Positions 32,067 through 42,633 of a stretch of DNA of 64,000 nt are shown piece after piece; the first letter of the stretch is position 1, and each line of letters starts with the position of its first letter. The stretch lies in the NCBI GenBank assembly GCA_035772405.1, contig JAYKKM010000310.1, positions 1,449,501 to 1,513,500 of the forward strand. The letters are read 5' to 3'. The notes beneath the pieces were generated by a model. That model was given only the letters and a program-made list of their open reading frames with translations, made no database searches and had not been told where the DNA came from. The DNA comes from Chrysogorgia sp. JL179-B06 (Eukaryota > Cnidaria > Anthozoa > Scleralcyonacea > Chrysogorgiidae). Made by a program: the position numbers and the translations under genes.

Positions 32067-32432
32067 TCAGGCGTCTTCCTTTTCAGCTAGAAGGGCCAAA
32101 TAATAAGCGTTGAACTGCTCATCAGACACCTGCATCTTAGAACGAAGTGTATTGACAATAATATCGAATGCTGCGACTTTGGGGTGTTTCTCAATTTGTG
32201 CTTGATGCAAAAGGCGCTCGGCAAGCGACAACGCTTCGTACTTGTCGAAATCCTTAGCCCAACGCATACCATATCTAGTAACTTTCTTTACTAAATTATC
32301 AACTGGATTCTTGAGTATTCTCCAGAGATTGTATGCGGGATTGTAATAGCAACGATAAATAAAAGCAACAATTCTTCTGAAAACAAACAAAAACAACAGA
32401 ACCAATTCAAAAACTCTGTCATGAATAAACAA
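32067..32432 (-). CDS. Unrecognised ORF with membrane-like N terminus
   Basis: 121 open codons. Residues about 8-26 are hydrophobic (FELVLLFLFVFRRIVAFIY), followed by a helical, charged region (EALSLAERLLHQAQIEKHPK, SDEQFNAYYLALLAEKEDA). The amphipathic C-terminal half looks more protein-like than the N-terminal part, which may be intron. It lies on the same strand as 31165-31635 and could be an exon of the same gene. Function unknown. Confidence 0.35.
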   Translation of the reverse strand: MFIHDRVFELVLLFLFVFRRIVAFIYRCYYNPAYNLWRILKNPVDNLVKKVTRYGMRWAKDFDKYEALSLAERLLHQAQIEKHPKVAAFDIIVNTLRSKMQVSDEQFNAYYLALLAEKEDA

Positions 32433-32709
32433 AGCGAAATATAAATTTCCAACGGTTCAACGAACATAAAAAAGGGCAGCCTGAAAGAAGATAGAATAGC
32501 ATAGTCCCCTGGGGGTGGGAGTGCAAATTTGCATAAGGGAGTATAAAACCAAAAAAACAAGCTGAGTGCTAAACTTTGAAGAAAACAAAATAACTGACAA
32601 CAACATAATCACCGCTAGAATCAATCGCATAGAAAACGTTATGCCTAGAAATACAAAAACCTATACGCTACATCAGGTGGAAATCGAGGCGAGAGGAAAC
32701 GATCTGCAA

Positions 32710-33140
32710 AAGCGAGAGAAAGGCACTACAGCCAGATAAAATCGTGTGCAGACTACAAGATGGCGCTGGAGAGAAAACTAGAGGCGAAAGGCAAGTACAG
32801 AGGGGAGGGGCAAACAATATTGCTGAAAGCCTGAATAAAGGCACTACGCCCAGGTAGGCTCTGACATATATAAACTTTAATGAAAACCAAAACGGCCTCG
32901 CCACTCGGGAACCCGATGGGAAAGGCAAAACTACATCTGCGAAAGCCTGAATAAAAAAGGCACTATTCCCAGATGTATAAAACGCCACTCGAAACTCGAT
33001 GTGAAAGCCAAAACAACATCTGCGAAAGCCTGAATAAAGGAACTACGCCCAGATGTATTCCTACAAATGACACAAATGCCAAAACGCCACTCGGAAACCC
33101 AAGCTCAAATACAATACCAACACGCCACTAGATAAACGCT
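32710..33140. repeat. Degenerate tandem repeat, period 83-117 bp
   Basis: The phrase GAAAGCCTGAATAAA followed by a GGCACTACGCCCAGATGTAT-like stretch recurs at 32824, 32941 and 33024, with a weaker copy near 32710. Units also share AAAACGCCACTCG and CATCTGCG. The overlapping minus-strand frame (32668-32988) is a product of the repeat, not a gene. Confidence 0.75.
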
Positions 33141-33360
33141 AGGTGTGAAGCAGCCGAGCTGTAATCACGAACTTAAAGAACTACAGAAGGGGTTCGAATA
33201 ACTGAAAGAAGAACGAACAGTTCTAGGACAAACTTAAAGACAACCAAAGTTGAAGATTTACCTCCAAGAGTGGTGGAACCTGCTAGAAGAGGAGCTTCGT
33301 TTTGTTCTACTATGGCTGCCTGAGCTTGTGCGACTCTAGCTTGAGGGAGCTGAGGTTCTT

Positions 33361-35610
33361 CTATGGGGAAAGCAATAAAGTCTCGAAGTATGAGTCAATT
33401 CGGGTGATCTCTTTTATACGCACTGCAGGAGACCGCTGACAATAGTTATATATTATGTTCAAACTATTTGACTTTCTTGTCAGCATGAACAACCACATCA
33501 TCCCAAATTCCCCGTTTCGTGATGGCTATGGTCAAATAAAAACCTACACATAAATAATTTGTTCTAAACCGAATATTTTTCAGAGGGTGTATCTATAAAT
33601 GGTCGAACATATGGCCCTTCTCGATATATGAGCAACCGAAATTTAAAATTATTATAACATCAACCCAAGTCAGTTTTAGGGTTAGGATTTGGGTTAGGAT
33701 TAGCGTTAGCGATTGTTTGAATTTCGGTTTGTTCATATATCGAGAAAGCGCCCACTATTTAGTGAGTTCTCTGGCAAATTAGCCAACTTTTTCAAATTTA
33801 TTATCAGTCATAATATATACCGCAATTACATTGGAGTCATGTTTGTTCTCTGATTCACACATTAGGCTGGGATTAGGGTTAGAAAACTGATTAGGCGACC
33901 CTTTGAAATTGGGCAGGTGACTGGGATACTTAATACAGGGTGGCCACTTCACCTGTTCACTCCCAACTTTCCGGGAGCTCTCGCACTGACGAGTAAAATG
34001 ATCTGGCGTCAGACAGAGTAAAATGATAAAGTACAGAAAGTTCCATGTTTGGGCGTGAAAGGGAACATAATATATTGTATTTATGTTATGAAATTTTCGG
34101 GACTTTGCCAGGTGACTGCTTAATAAAGGATGACCGCTTAATTATAAAGGATAACCGTTTAATACTGGTTCGACTGTAGTATGAAAATTCAATTTCGAAT
34201 GTAAAAAGTTAAAAATAATAACAGAAAACTAAAGACAAACTAAAACTATGGTGGTAAAATTATTGTTTTTACTGAATTTGAAAGTCAGTTATTTCTCCTA
34301 AAAAAATATTAACTGTTTGCATACATACCAGATACCTGCTGGAAAGATGGTTTCACTAGTTTCATTGTCTGAATCTTTGCCTTTTTACACAAATTATTCA
34401 CATATTAAAATCATCCACAAATTAAATAGTTACTTATTTCTATGCTTGTTATTTTTTACTTATTTCTATGTTCATTTTTAAAGTGAACAACAACAAAGTA
34501 AAGGTTCTCTTTAGGCATATTTAACAAAAAATGTAAGCCTGGTTACAGAGATTGCCAAATCAAGGTAGGGTAACAGAGGCTAATTCACAAATTCATTGAC
34601 AAAATTACAATACCTTTGCTGCAATTGCTGGTAGGTCGTATTTCCCTCTTATGGTCCTAGTTTTTGGATCAACATTTACTACCAGGCTGATATTAAATTA
34701 AGCATTGTAATAAAAATGTTTAAAGTTTACGACAAGGCTGAGACAAGCAAGAATACTAGTCCACTGGTTTATAAATCACAAAAACATTTCGTTTTTAACT
34801 TTTAAAATTATACTTTCAGCACATATATTGCGTTTCTTTATCAGCGATTAATTCATTTCAAGCACGTAATGGAAGCGTTTCATATTTAACAGGATCTATA
34901 ACAGTCTGGTGGTTGAAATTGTCTTGGCCTGTTTAAATAGGTTGGCGTATGCCGGTGCATGTTGTAATCTCTGCAGCACATTGTAATTTTCATTCTCGGA
35001 GACAATATTTTTGGCCTTAGTCGCAACCAGCAGCAATACACGTATCTATAAATCGACTTTTGCTATTTTTAGGTACTCTAACACCTTTTCTAGCTCACCA
35101 GTCCCATTCAATTGCAATTTAAACAGCACCCAACAGTTAATTTTGCACAAAAGTTAAGCAATTAATATATTCATAAGAGTGTCTGAGTCTTCAGATATTA
35201 CAAAATCAGCATGGCCTTGTTTAATAAGGAACGCTATTTGAGCGTCTGCTTCATGGCGAGAAATCGTAATTATCACTGACCTAACTTCCCATGCCATTCA
35301 AATACATCCATTTCAGTCAGGTTTCAATCTGATTCAAGTTGCCCAAGAGACAGTTCCTTCAGTTGTATATATGATTTTTTGTGTGTGTTTGTGATCTTTG
35401 CGTTTTCTCAGTGTCAAATCTTGTATTATTAGGCCTGAATCTGAACATAACTTTGAGTGCAATTCATTGTATTGTAATGTTGGGTTGCAAAACTGTTTGA
35501 TTTGACTTCAGTGCTTGTACGGATTGTATGTGACGTAGTTTGACGCAATATATGAGAATACTAATTGTGAAATAATCTGGACTCAGTGTCAAATGGCTGG
35601 CAAAAAGTCA
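33361..35610. other. Long non-coding stretch with a palindromic MITE-like element
   Basis: No gene is recognised over 2.2 kb. 33613-33753 is a palindromic repeat (separate entry). 33940-34170 contains variants of GACCGCTTAATA/CCGTTTAATACTGG, which resemble relics of old DNA transposons. The rest is AT-rich with no long frame. Confidence 0.45.
33613..33753. mobile_element. MITE-like palindrome with telomere-like core
   Basis: Arms of about 27 bp (TTCTCGATATATGAGCAACC at the left, inverse with two or three differences at 33725-33746) enclose a core made of TTAGGG/GGTTAGG/GCGTTAGC words at about 33672-33712. No clean target duplication was found. Confidence 0.55.
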
Positions 35611-35613
35611 AAA

Positions 35614-36130
35614 TCTATTTTTTTCGGTACCTATTATAGACCTAGTGCTTGTGATATGGAGAGTCTTGACGAACTGGACGCATCACTTAAAAATGCACGA
35701 CAATATTAATAAGAATAACGTCATAGTCGCTGGAGATTTTAATGCACCTGACATTGATTGGCGGAATCCCAATGTTTCCAATAGCTGCAACACCTCCGAA
35801 AGGTTACTTGAAATAATCGACGAACACGATTTAACGCAATTTGTCCACAAACCCACGAGAAGACAAAGAGAAACTCAAAACATTCTAGACCTTGTATTGT
35901 CTAACAATAAGAACATTGTAGGCAAAGTTACACTTGTACCTGGAATAAGTGATCACGACATTGTGCTTTTCACTGTGCGACCGTCTTGCAGAAAGAAACG
36001 AAATGTTAAACGCAAAATCTACTGTAGAAAAAGAGCTGATTGTGTCCGTATAAAAGAGGAACTAAAAGTACTCTCTGATGACCTTTCAACCAACGCCAAC
36101 AATCAAACAGTCGACAGGAAGTGGGATTGA
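35614..36130 (+). pseudogene. APE endonuclease C-terminal half, LINE copy 3
   Basis: Contains TYYRPS, then after a frame change near 35700 VIVAGDFNAPDIDW (catalytic GDFN), RQRETQNILDLVLSNN and VPGISDHDIVLF (catalytic SDH). It ends at a stop at 36130. Coding sequence resumes in other frames to LPWFNRELRREVRAKQR near 36200-36240. Confidence 0.85.
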
Positions 36131-36189
36131 ACAAAGCGTACGTCACATCATGGACACGCATATACCACACAGGATGACTAGTTAACGGC

Positions 36190-38114
36190 ACAACTTACCT
36201 TGGTTTAATCGTGAACTGAGACGCGAAGTGAGAGCAAAACAACGATCATTCAACAAAGCAAAGAAGTCAGGAAATCCAACACATTGGCACCAGTTTCGTA
36301 TAGCCAGGAAGAAATTACATCAGAGTTTAAAATCAGCTAAAGATACCTATGTGTCTGAGTACCTCGGAGAGGCCATTGTAAACAATCCGAAACGTTTCTG
36401 GACTTATGTCAAACAACTAAAACAAGACGATATAGGAATAGCAGATTTGGAAGTTGATGGGAAGATAGTTAGCGATGGAGAAACCAAGTCTGAAATCCTT
36501 AACAAGCAATTCACTTCTGTTTTTACTGACGAAAACCTTTTAAATATCCCAAGCGTGGGTAGTAACCCTAAACCAGAAATAGGATCTATCAATATCTCGG
36601 TCTCTGGTGTCACCAAACAGTTACTTTCATTGAAAACGAACAAGGCCTGCGGTCCAGATGCTATTCCAGCTTGGTTTCTGAAAGAGCATGCTCGAGAAAT
36701 ATCACCTATTCTAACTGATATTTACCAATGTTCCATAAACACTGGAACTGTACCCTCTAAGTGGAAAAGCGCAAATGTGTGTGGAATTTTCAAAAAAGGG
36801 AAAAAATCAGAACTGTCCAATTATAGACCTATTTCTCTAACTTGTATTGCCTCTAAGATACTTGAACACATAATTCATAGCCATGTTATGAAACACTTTC
36901 AGAAAACAACGTGCTAACGGATTGTCAACATGGATTCAGGGCAAAAAGATCAACCGAGACCCAACTTATTTTTACTATTCATGATCTGGCAAATATCATA
37001 CAACGTGGTGAGTCAACGCATGCTGTAGTCCTTGACTTTTCAAAGGCGTTTGATAAAGTCCTGCATCAACGTCTGTTGAGGAAATTACAGTATTATGGCA
37101 TTAGTGGAAAATTACTTGTTTGGTTTGAATCCTTCCTCACCCAACGACACCAATCTGTTGTCTGCGAAGGCAAAACATCCAGCCCCTTACCTGTGACGTC
37201 AGGTGTTCCCCAAGGGACCGTGCTTGGTCCACTTTTGTTCCTAATATATGTAAATGACATGCCTGAAAATTTGCACTCTACCGTGAAGCTTTTTGCAGAT
37301 GATGCACTATTGTATGGTGTCATTGAAAGTGACATTGATTGTGACCACCTACAAGAAGATCTATATAAACTCGAACAGTGGCAAAATCTGTGGCAGATGA
37401 AATTCAACCCTGAGAAATGTAAAATTTTATGTATTTCAAATAAAAGGTGCCCGCCCCAAATGAAATATATGTTCTGTGGAGTAGAGCTGGATCAAGTCGA
37501 TGAAATACCTTACTTGGGCATTACCATCACCAGTAAACTGAAATGGAATCACCACGCTTCATCAGTGGCAGGTAAAGCAACAAAAATGCTGGGGGATGGT
37601 GAGACGTAATCTATGGAACTGCCCCAAACAGGTGAGAGAAATGGCATATAAATCCATTGTACGGCCTAAGCTGGACTACGCAAGCGCAGCCTGGGATCCC
37701 CATCTTAAGAAGAATAAAGTAACTCTAGAAAAAGTTCAAAGAAAGGCAGCCCGCTTCTGTTCCAAGAATTACAACCCTATGGCAAGTGTTACTGATATGA
37801 TGCAAGATCTGGAATGGGAAAGTTTAGAAATGAGAAGAAAGAAAACAAGATTAACATTGTTATATAAATTATCACATAATCTTATTGATGTTGCAACCGA
37901 AGACTATTTACAACTAAACAACGAAACAAGAACTCGTGGCAGCCACAGTTTTAAATATAGAGTTCCGAGAATTAGTAAAGACGTTTTTAAATTTTCATTT
38001 TTTCCCCGCACGATCAAGGAATGGAATTCACTTCCTTCAGAAATTGTGTGCGCAGACAGTCTCTCCCAATTTAAAAACAACTTAAATGATTTTTTTAATG
38101 CGTGTAATAACTAG
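36190..38114 (+). pseudogene. Reverse transcriptase of LINE copy 3
   Basis: Three overlapping frames carry one protein: 36228-36917 (KACGPDAIPAWFLKEHA, SNYRPISLTCIASKILEHII), 36911-37609 (HGFRAKRSTETQL, VLDFSKAFDKVLH, SGVPQGTVLGPLLFLIYVND, KLFADDALLYG, YLGITITSKLKW) and 37596-38114 (RPKLDYASAAWDPH, VQRKAARF, RTIKEWNSLPSEIV). All RT core motifs, including the FADD pair, are intact. Only two single-step frame shifts (near 36910 and 37600) break it, so this is a fairly young copy. A 2.5-kb LINE of this kind lacks its 5' third. Confidence 0.9.
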
Positions 38115-38180
38115 TTAGGTTTTTGTTTTTTAGGTATTTAGATTTTTAGATATTATTTACCATTTTTATTTAATAGTTGG

Positions 38181-38327
38181 TGTGATAACCGATGGGTTTT
38201 TACTGACTCAATTCATGTAGATGAATACGATTCCGATTATCATGCAGTGTTACATTATAGTGCGCAACTGCATGCTGAGACAACGCGTATCAGTGCAACT
38301 TATGCAATTCTATACTTGAACGCTACA
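38181..38327 (-). repeat. Putative short LTR of the Ty3/gypsy element
   Basis: 147 bp bounded TGTGATAACC...CGCTACA (TG...CA). On the minus strand it directly follows a purine-rich tract (AAGAAGGGGGTAA), the expected primer site for plus-strand synthesis before a 3' LTR. I found no second copy near 41.2 kb, so the 5' LTR is missing and the call is tentative. Confidence 0.5.
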
Positions 38328-38699
38328 TTACCCCCTTCTTAGAGGGAGACATGTGTTCATGCCGTTAAATCTCTAAATGATATATAAATTCTTTAAGCAT
38401 GCCATAAAACTAAATAAATTTTCACGTAAAAGTCTCACTGTTCAAAATCTTCAATTTAAGTCTACTTGATAATCATCCATCCACGCTGGTGGTTTCACAA
38501 CACGCCGCTGCCGCACAGGTTATCCTTGATCAAGGAAAGGTGGTTCACGCTCGGGTTAGGTTCTTAACATAGGACTCGCTATCACTGGCATCCTCATAGT
38601 CGATCTGTTTTCTCACTTTTTCCTTGCCAAAATTTCTTCTGGCATTGTTCTGCGTTAGCAGAGTTTCAGCCGATTGTAGTGAACAATCTGCTTACGACC

Positions 38700-39673
38700 T
38701 GCAACATTCTCAGGTCGGATCTTGTAATTGACGTCCGAAATTTTGTCCACGATCACGAAGGGTTCTAACCATGGCGACTCCACTTTTCTCAACTCACCTT
38801 TCTTTGTCACTGAGTTTTAAAGCCAAACTCGGTCGCCAACACCAAAACTTTCGCCAGTGCCTCGAGCATCATGGTTCCGCTTTTGTCTTTTCTGCGCCGT
38901 CTTCAGGTGTTCGCGAGCAAATTAATGAGATTTTTCGAGATTTTCTCGTAGATCTTCAATGTACTCGCACGTGTCTGCCAGTTGATCTGGAGTACTTACA
39001 AACATTGGTCTGCTGGTAAGCGAATTTCCCGTCCAAACACAAGACAATATGGTGAAAATCCAGTCGATTCTTGCACACTAGATAAGCCATCATAACTTTT
39101 GGAAGATGAATGTCCCATTCTCGTTGAGGTTTCTCCACATGCTTGGACAGCATTGCTTCCAAAGTCCGATTTAACCGCTGAATCATCCCATCTCTCTCCG
39201 GATGATATGCTGAAGTACGAGTCTTCTCTATCTCAAGAAGACTCAAATAAAAAAGACTCAAAGTTCCGGGTGAAGTTTCATATAAATCCCGAAATGACGT
39301 CACAGATTATCAGTAGTAACATTCGAAATTAAAATCAGCTGTTATTTCTAAAATAAAGCATTACCGTAAGAGTTAGCGTTAGTATTAGGTGTAGGGTTAG
39401 CGTTATGTTGGGGTTAGGACTGTATTAAATTCGGGATATTTATATGAAACGTCAGCCAAAGTTCCGACCTTGGTCCGTATGAATTCTCTCAGGTGCACCG
39501 AAACGACTAATAAATTCGCCTACCAGCTTTTGAGCAACCGTACATGCCTCCTGGTTTGGGATCGCATAACTCTCCATCCATTTTGAAAGATAATCACCAA
39601 CTACCATGATATACTTGTTACCATTCGTAGATTCTGCAAGATGTCCAAGAATATCAATTGCAATTCTTTCCAT
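38700..39673 (-). pseudogene. Integrase of the gypsy element, split by a MITE
   Basis: Frame 39452-39673 holds the integrase core start (ERIAIDILGHL, VVGDYLSKWMESYAI, RIHTDQGRNF with the second catalytic Asp). After the MITE (39268-39456), frame 38956-39303 resumes with LEIEKTRTSAYHPERDGMI (the YHP block; the expected catalytic Glu position after DG-I reads Q). Near 38700-38765 the C-terminal domain reads FVIVDKISDVNYKIRPENVA. The enzyme would insert the retroelement DNA into the host chromosome. Confidence 0.85.
39259..39465. mobile_element. MITE inserted in gypsy integrase
   Basis: The insert 39268-39456 is flanked by CAAAGTTCC on both sides (39259-39267, 39457-39465; 10 bp if the next G is included). 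Its ends are imperfect inverted repeats GGTGAAGTTTCATATAAAT and GCTGACGTTTCATATAAAT, continuing to CCCGAA. The core has GTTAGCGTTAG/GGGTTAG words. A 9-10 bp duplication would fit a Mutator-like mover. Confidence 0.88.
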
Positions 39674-39945
39674 TGAATTCCCTTACCAGTAGCACACTTT
39701 TCACACTTTTTCAACCAATCTTCCACATCTTGGCGTGACTGGGCCAATAGAACCTTTCGAACTTTCGAAAGCGTTTTCGTAACACCAGATCACTCAGTGA
39801 GCGCGCGTGCGCGATAGAAGACTAGAGCCAACATTTCTCTCTTGGTCACAGAGTAATTCCGTGAGCAATTACTCAGTGTTCTACTCGCATAAGCAATAAC
39901 TTTCTCTTCGCCGTCCTACCCGAGGTTCGACTTGAAATCTCAGAT

Positions 39946-40690
39946 TCAACTCAACACAGGTGCGTTCACCAAACATTTCTTCAGGTCACAGAAAGCACGA
40001 TCACACGCAGTAGTCCACACAAACGTTTTGTCATTTCCAACGGTTAATGCGTGATGTAACGGCGCAGCAATTCTTGCGAAGTTCTTAATAAACCATCGAT
40101 AGTGGGAAGCTAAACCGAGGAAACTGCGCAACTCAGTTTTGGTGAGTGGCAGTTTTGCCATTGCGTCACGGCATCTACCTTGCCTCCTTAGAAATGACGT
40201 GATCCAAGAACGGTACAACTCTACGAAACAGCTTGCATTTCGGTGGTTTAACTTTCAACCCCAGTTCACGAAGCCTCACAAAAACTTCTCGTAACCATTC
40301 AAGATGCTCCTCGAACGTTGTACTAAAAATGATGATGTCATCCAAATAAACCAAACATGTCGTCGACCATTGTAGACCAGCTAAAACAGAGTCCATTAAT
40401 CGTTGAAATGTACTTGGTGCACCTGTTAACCCAAACGGCATAACACGAAATTCAAAAAAGTCCTTGAGGCGTTGGAAAGGCAGTTTTCTCCTGATCAGAT
40501 GGGTGGACTTGCCAATAACCACTAGCAAGGTCAATGGTGGAAAAATACTTAGCCCCACCCAAAGCATCAAGGGCAAGTCTATGCTAGCCAACGGATAAGC
40601 GTCCTTTCGTGTCACGTCGTTAAGGCGACGATAATCTACGCAAAACCTGGTACTACCATATTTCTTTTTTCACTAGAACGACTGGGGAGG
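39946..40690 (-). pseudogene. Reverse transcriptase and RNase H of the gypsy element
   Basis: Frame 40175-40615 has KDAYPLASID, FEFRVMPFGLTGAPSTFQRL, CLVYLDDIIIFS (catalytic YLDD) and HLEWLREVFVRLRELGLKVK. Frame 39946-40218 has LTKTELRSFLGLASHYRWFI and DRAFCDLKKCLVNAPVLS, the start of the RNase H region. Between 40500 and 40600 the RT frame wanders through other frames, so the first catalytic Asp region is scrambled. Confidence 0.88.
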
Positions 40691-40926
40691 CCCAGAGACT
40701 TGACAAGGGTTCTACCATGTCATCGTCTAACACTGATTTTAAGTTCTTTTCCATCTTGTCCTTTTCATGGAAAGGAACTCGCCGTGGAGACTGCTTGATC
40801 ACCCGTGCGAATACGATGTCTAACCCAAGTTTGTTTGACCCAAGTCTGATGAACCTTTTGAAATAAAAGTTACTCTAACTGGGATTTCTGCGAGCTTTCT
40901 ATGTCCGTGCCTTCCCAATTAAATAA

Positions 40927-41240
40927 CTACGTTAACTTCGTTTTAGACGACTTTAATGACTTATGTTTCCTGCGAACAGACTTAACTTGAATAACTTCTG
41001 TGTTCGGTTTTACAGGGTTCTCTACATCAACTTGAGTAAATGTCCCAAGAGTTGTATTCTGGTGTAATATTACTGGATCTGGAGAAGGATTTAATAACCT
41101 GACACGCACTTTGTTATCCCGTGGCTACTATTTCGCTACTATTTGGGCCGCCAGAATTGAGTGCTTAGAAACAAATCCTGGACAGGGCTCTAAGTGACCC
41201 CAACATTTGCCGACATGATCATCTCATGTCCACCCTGTAC
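40927..41240 (-). pseudogene. Protease-RT linker of the gypsy element
   Basis: Frame 40927-41109 reads VRLLNPSPDPVILHQNTTLG and TFTQVD, the beta-rich block between protease and RT in some gypsy elements. Upstream, FVSKHSILAAQIV near 41150-41195 belongs to the same block, interrupted by two stops. The protease itself is not seen. Confidence 0.6.
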
Positions 41241-41479
41241 CATAACCGTCTCCACCAAACTAACCAGACCACATGTCACGCACATGTCACGCCTACACCC
41301 ATAGAGACATCCCTATTTCCAGCCTTAACCGAACCATCCTCAAAATTGATTAGACAATTATACTTTAGGACATCAGCTATTGAAAGACCAGGCGAGAAGT
41401 GTAATCTAATTATAAATATCAATATATTTTATCAATATAAATATCAATATATTTTCATAAAAGCCATTGAGTCAGACAC

Positions 41480-42060
41480 AAGAGTAAAATCATAATATTT
41501 AATAAAGTTCTAACGTTTCGTTGTTATTATCACAACATCTTCAGAGAATAATTTACATGGGTGTAGTGAGACTAAATATATAATTATAGAGTTGTCAAAA
41601 TATGTCTAACCGAAAGGCGAGCAATATACCTAATGTCAATATGAGGAAAAGCCGATGAGAAAAGTTTTTCATTTGGGTTAGCATTTTTTTCATTTTGAGA
41701 GAAATGTTGTCCAGTAAATGGCAAGGAAAAGTAAAGAATGAGTTTAGGAACCGCATGTACTTCAGTAGATTTAGAAAAAACCTGTCAAGAAAAGTTGCAA
41801 CACAACTATCAAGAAATTTCTCAGGGTAACCGTTGCATATAATGAAAATGGGTTTTAGCTTTTCTAGTTCGGCATGGAAAATGGCATATGCAGAACAAAT
41901 ATTAAAATAGCGGTTGAGTAATGAAAAAACCAGAACGGAATAAAAGAATCAAAAGAAGTCAATAGGCCTGTTCCTTTAAAGGAACTCAACAAGAACGGTG
42001 TTATCTCTGAAACCATTATCAAAGAAAATTGCCAAGATCTGCTTGTTAACTTCAACAGGA
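41480..42060 (-). pseudogene. Penelope-like element 3' fragment
   Basis: On the minus strand, YPEKFLDSCVATFLDRFF, FTFPCHLLDNISLKMKKMLT and ILLAFRLDIF resemble the region after the RT of Penelope-like elements (PF-G-S...L; LRI-FR--RL--LF). It is followed by a stop-rich stretch and, at 41505-41555, a hammerhead-like motif. No GIY-YIG endonuclease is visible. Confidence 0.5.
41505..41555 (-). ncRNA. Hammerhead-like ribozyme motif
   Basis: The minus strand has CTGAAGA (plus 41538-41544), a hairpin GTTGT...ACAAC, then GAAA (plus 41516-41519) followed by CGTTAGAAC. CUGANGA and GAAA are the two conserved core strings of the hammerhead, with stem II between. One extra U sits before stem II and stem I is only partly paired, so this copy may be inactive. 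Penelope-like elements are known carriers of such motifs. Confidence 0.5.
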
Positions 42061-42633
42061 AGATTGGCTGAGCATGCTGCTGATGCTGAGAGTAGTTATA
42101 TTACTAGAAATACGTTCTGCAATAACCCCTCACCCGCCTTTTCTACCACCCCACCCAAAAAGTTTCTTTTCTCCATCTATGGTCCCCAGTGCCCAAACCA
42201 CATATTTGTATTTGTAGTCTGTCGATAACAAAGCGCAAAAGGCCGGTTCGTCGTACAAAGATCTAAATAAATACCAGTACCAACTAAAACAAATTATCAA
42301 GTTTAGAGACTAGATTAATAAAGAGAAATGAAGTTTCTTTAGCTTTATAACCACAACATTGACAATGATAAGGACACATGCAGGATCCTTGTTTTCAATC
42401 TTTTTCCTAATAACGATATTCGGATGTAAAATAAAACGTGCCTATTGATACTGAGCAGTTACACTTACTATCCAATACTCTCTGGGTGAAGTCATTATTT
42501 CTTACACAAAATATTATACGTGGTGTTTCCACAAAACTTATCTATATTATATTATCGCCATGAAAACATTTGAATAATTAATCATGCTTATATTTAGTTC
42601 TTTATGCCACGACTAATTCAACAGTTTTCTGTG
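42061..42633. other. Non-coding stretch
   Basis: AT-rich sequence with no motif or frame that I can support. Confidence 0.4.

Larger units (their letters stand above)
35614..38160 (+). mobile_element. Non-LTR retrotransposon, copy 3 (different clade)
   Basis: A 5'-truncated LINE that begins inside the endonuclease (FFGTYYRPSACD at 35614) and runs to the ORF2 C terminus at 38114, then a short T-rich 3' end. Its RT uses FADD and FSKAFDKV, unlike copies 1 and 2 (YADD, SAAFDT), so it belongs to another clade, perhaps Rex/Daphne/Jockey-like. It ends next to the putative LTR at 38181. Confidence 0.85.
38328..41240 (-). mobile_element. Degraded Ty3/gypsy retrotransposon
   Basis: On the minus strand, protease-RT linker, reverse transcriptase, RNase H, integrase and integrase C-terminal domain occur in the order typical of Ty3/gypsy pol. 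Many stops and frameshifts, and a 189-bp MITE in the integrase, make it dead. Gag and the 5' LTR are absent. Confidence 0.85.

Noticed and set aside
32668..32988. 106-codon minus-strand ORF
   Set aside because: Generated by the overlapping tandem repeat. Hydrophobic and low complexity.
33262..33360. Possible minus-strand exon reading EEPQLPQARVAQAQAAIVEQ with splice-like borders
   Set aside because: Acceptor CCCATAG and donor GGTAAAT fit, but there is no family match and no clear partner exon. Listed here only, not as a feature.
33672..33712. TTAGGG-like words read as an internal telomere tract
   Set aside because: Too short and degenerate, and enclosed by inverted arms of a MITE-like element. 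No sign of a chromosome end or fusion.
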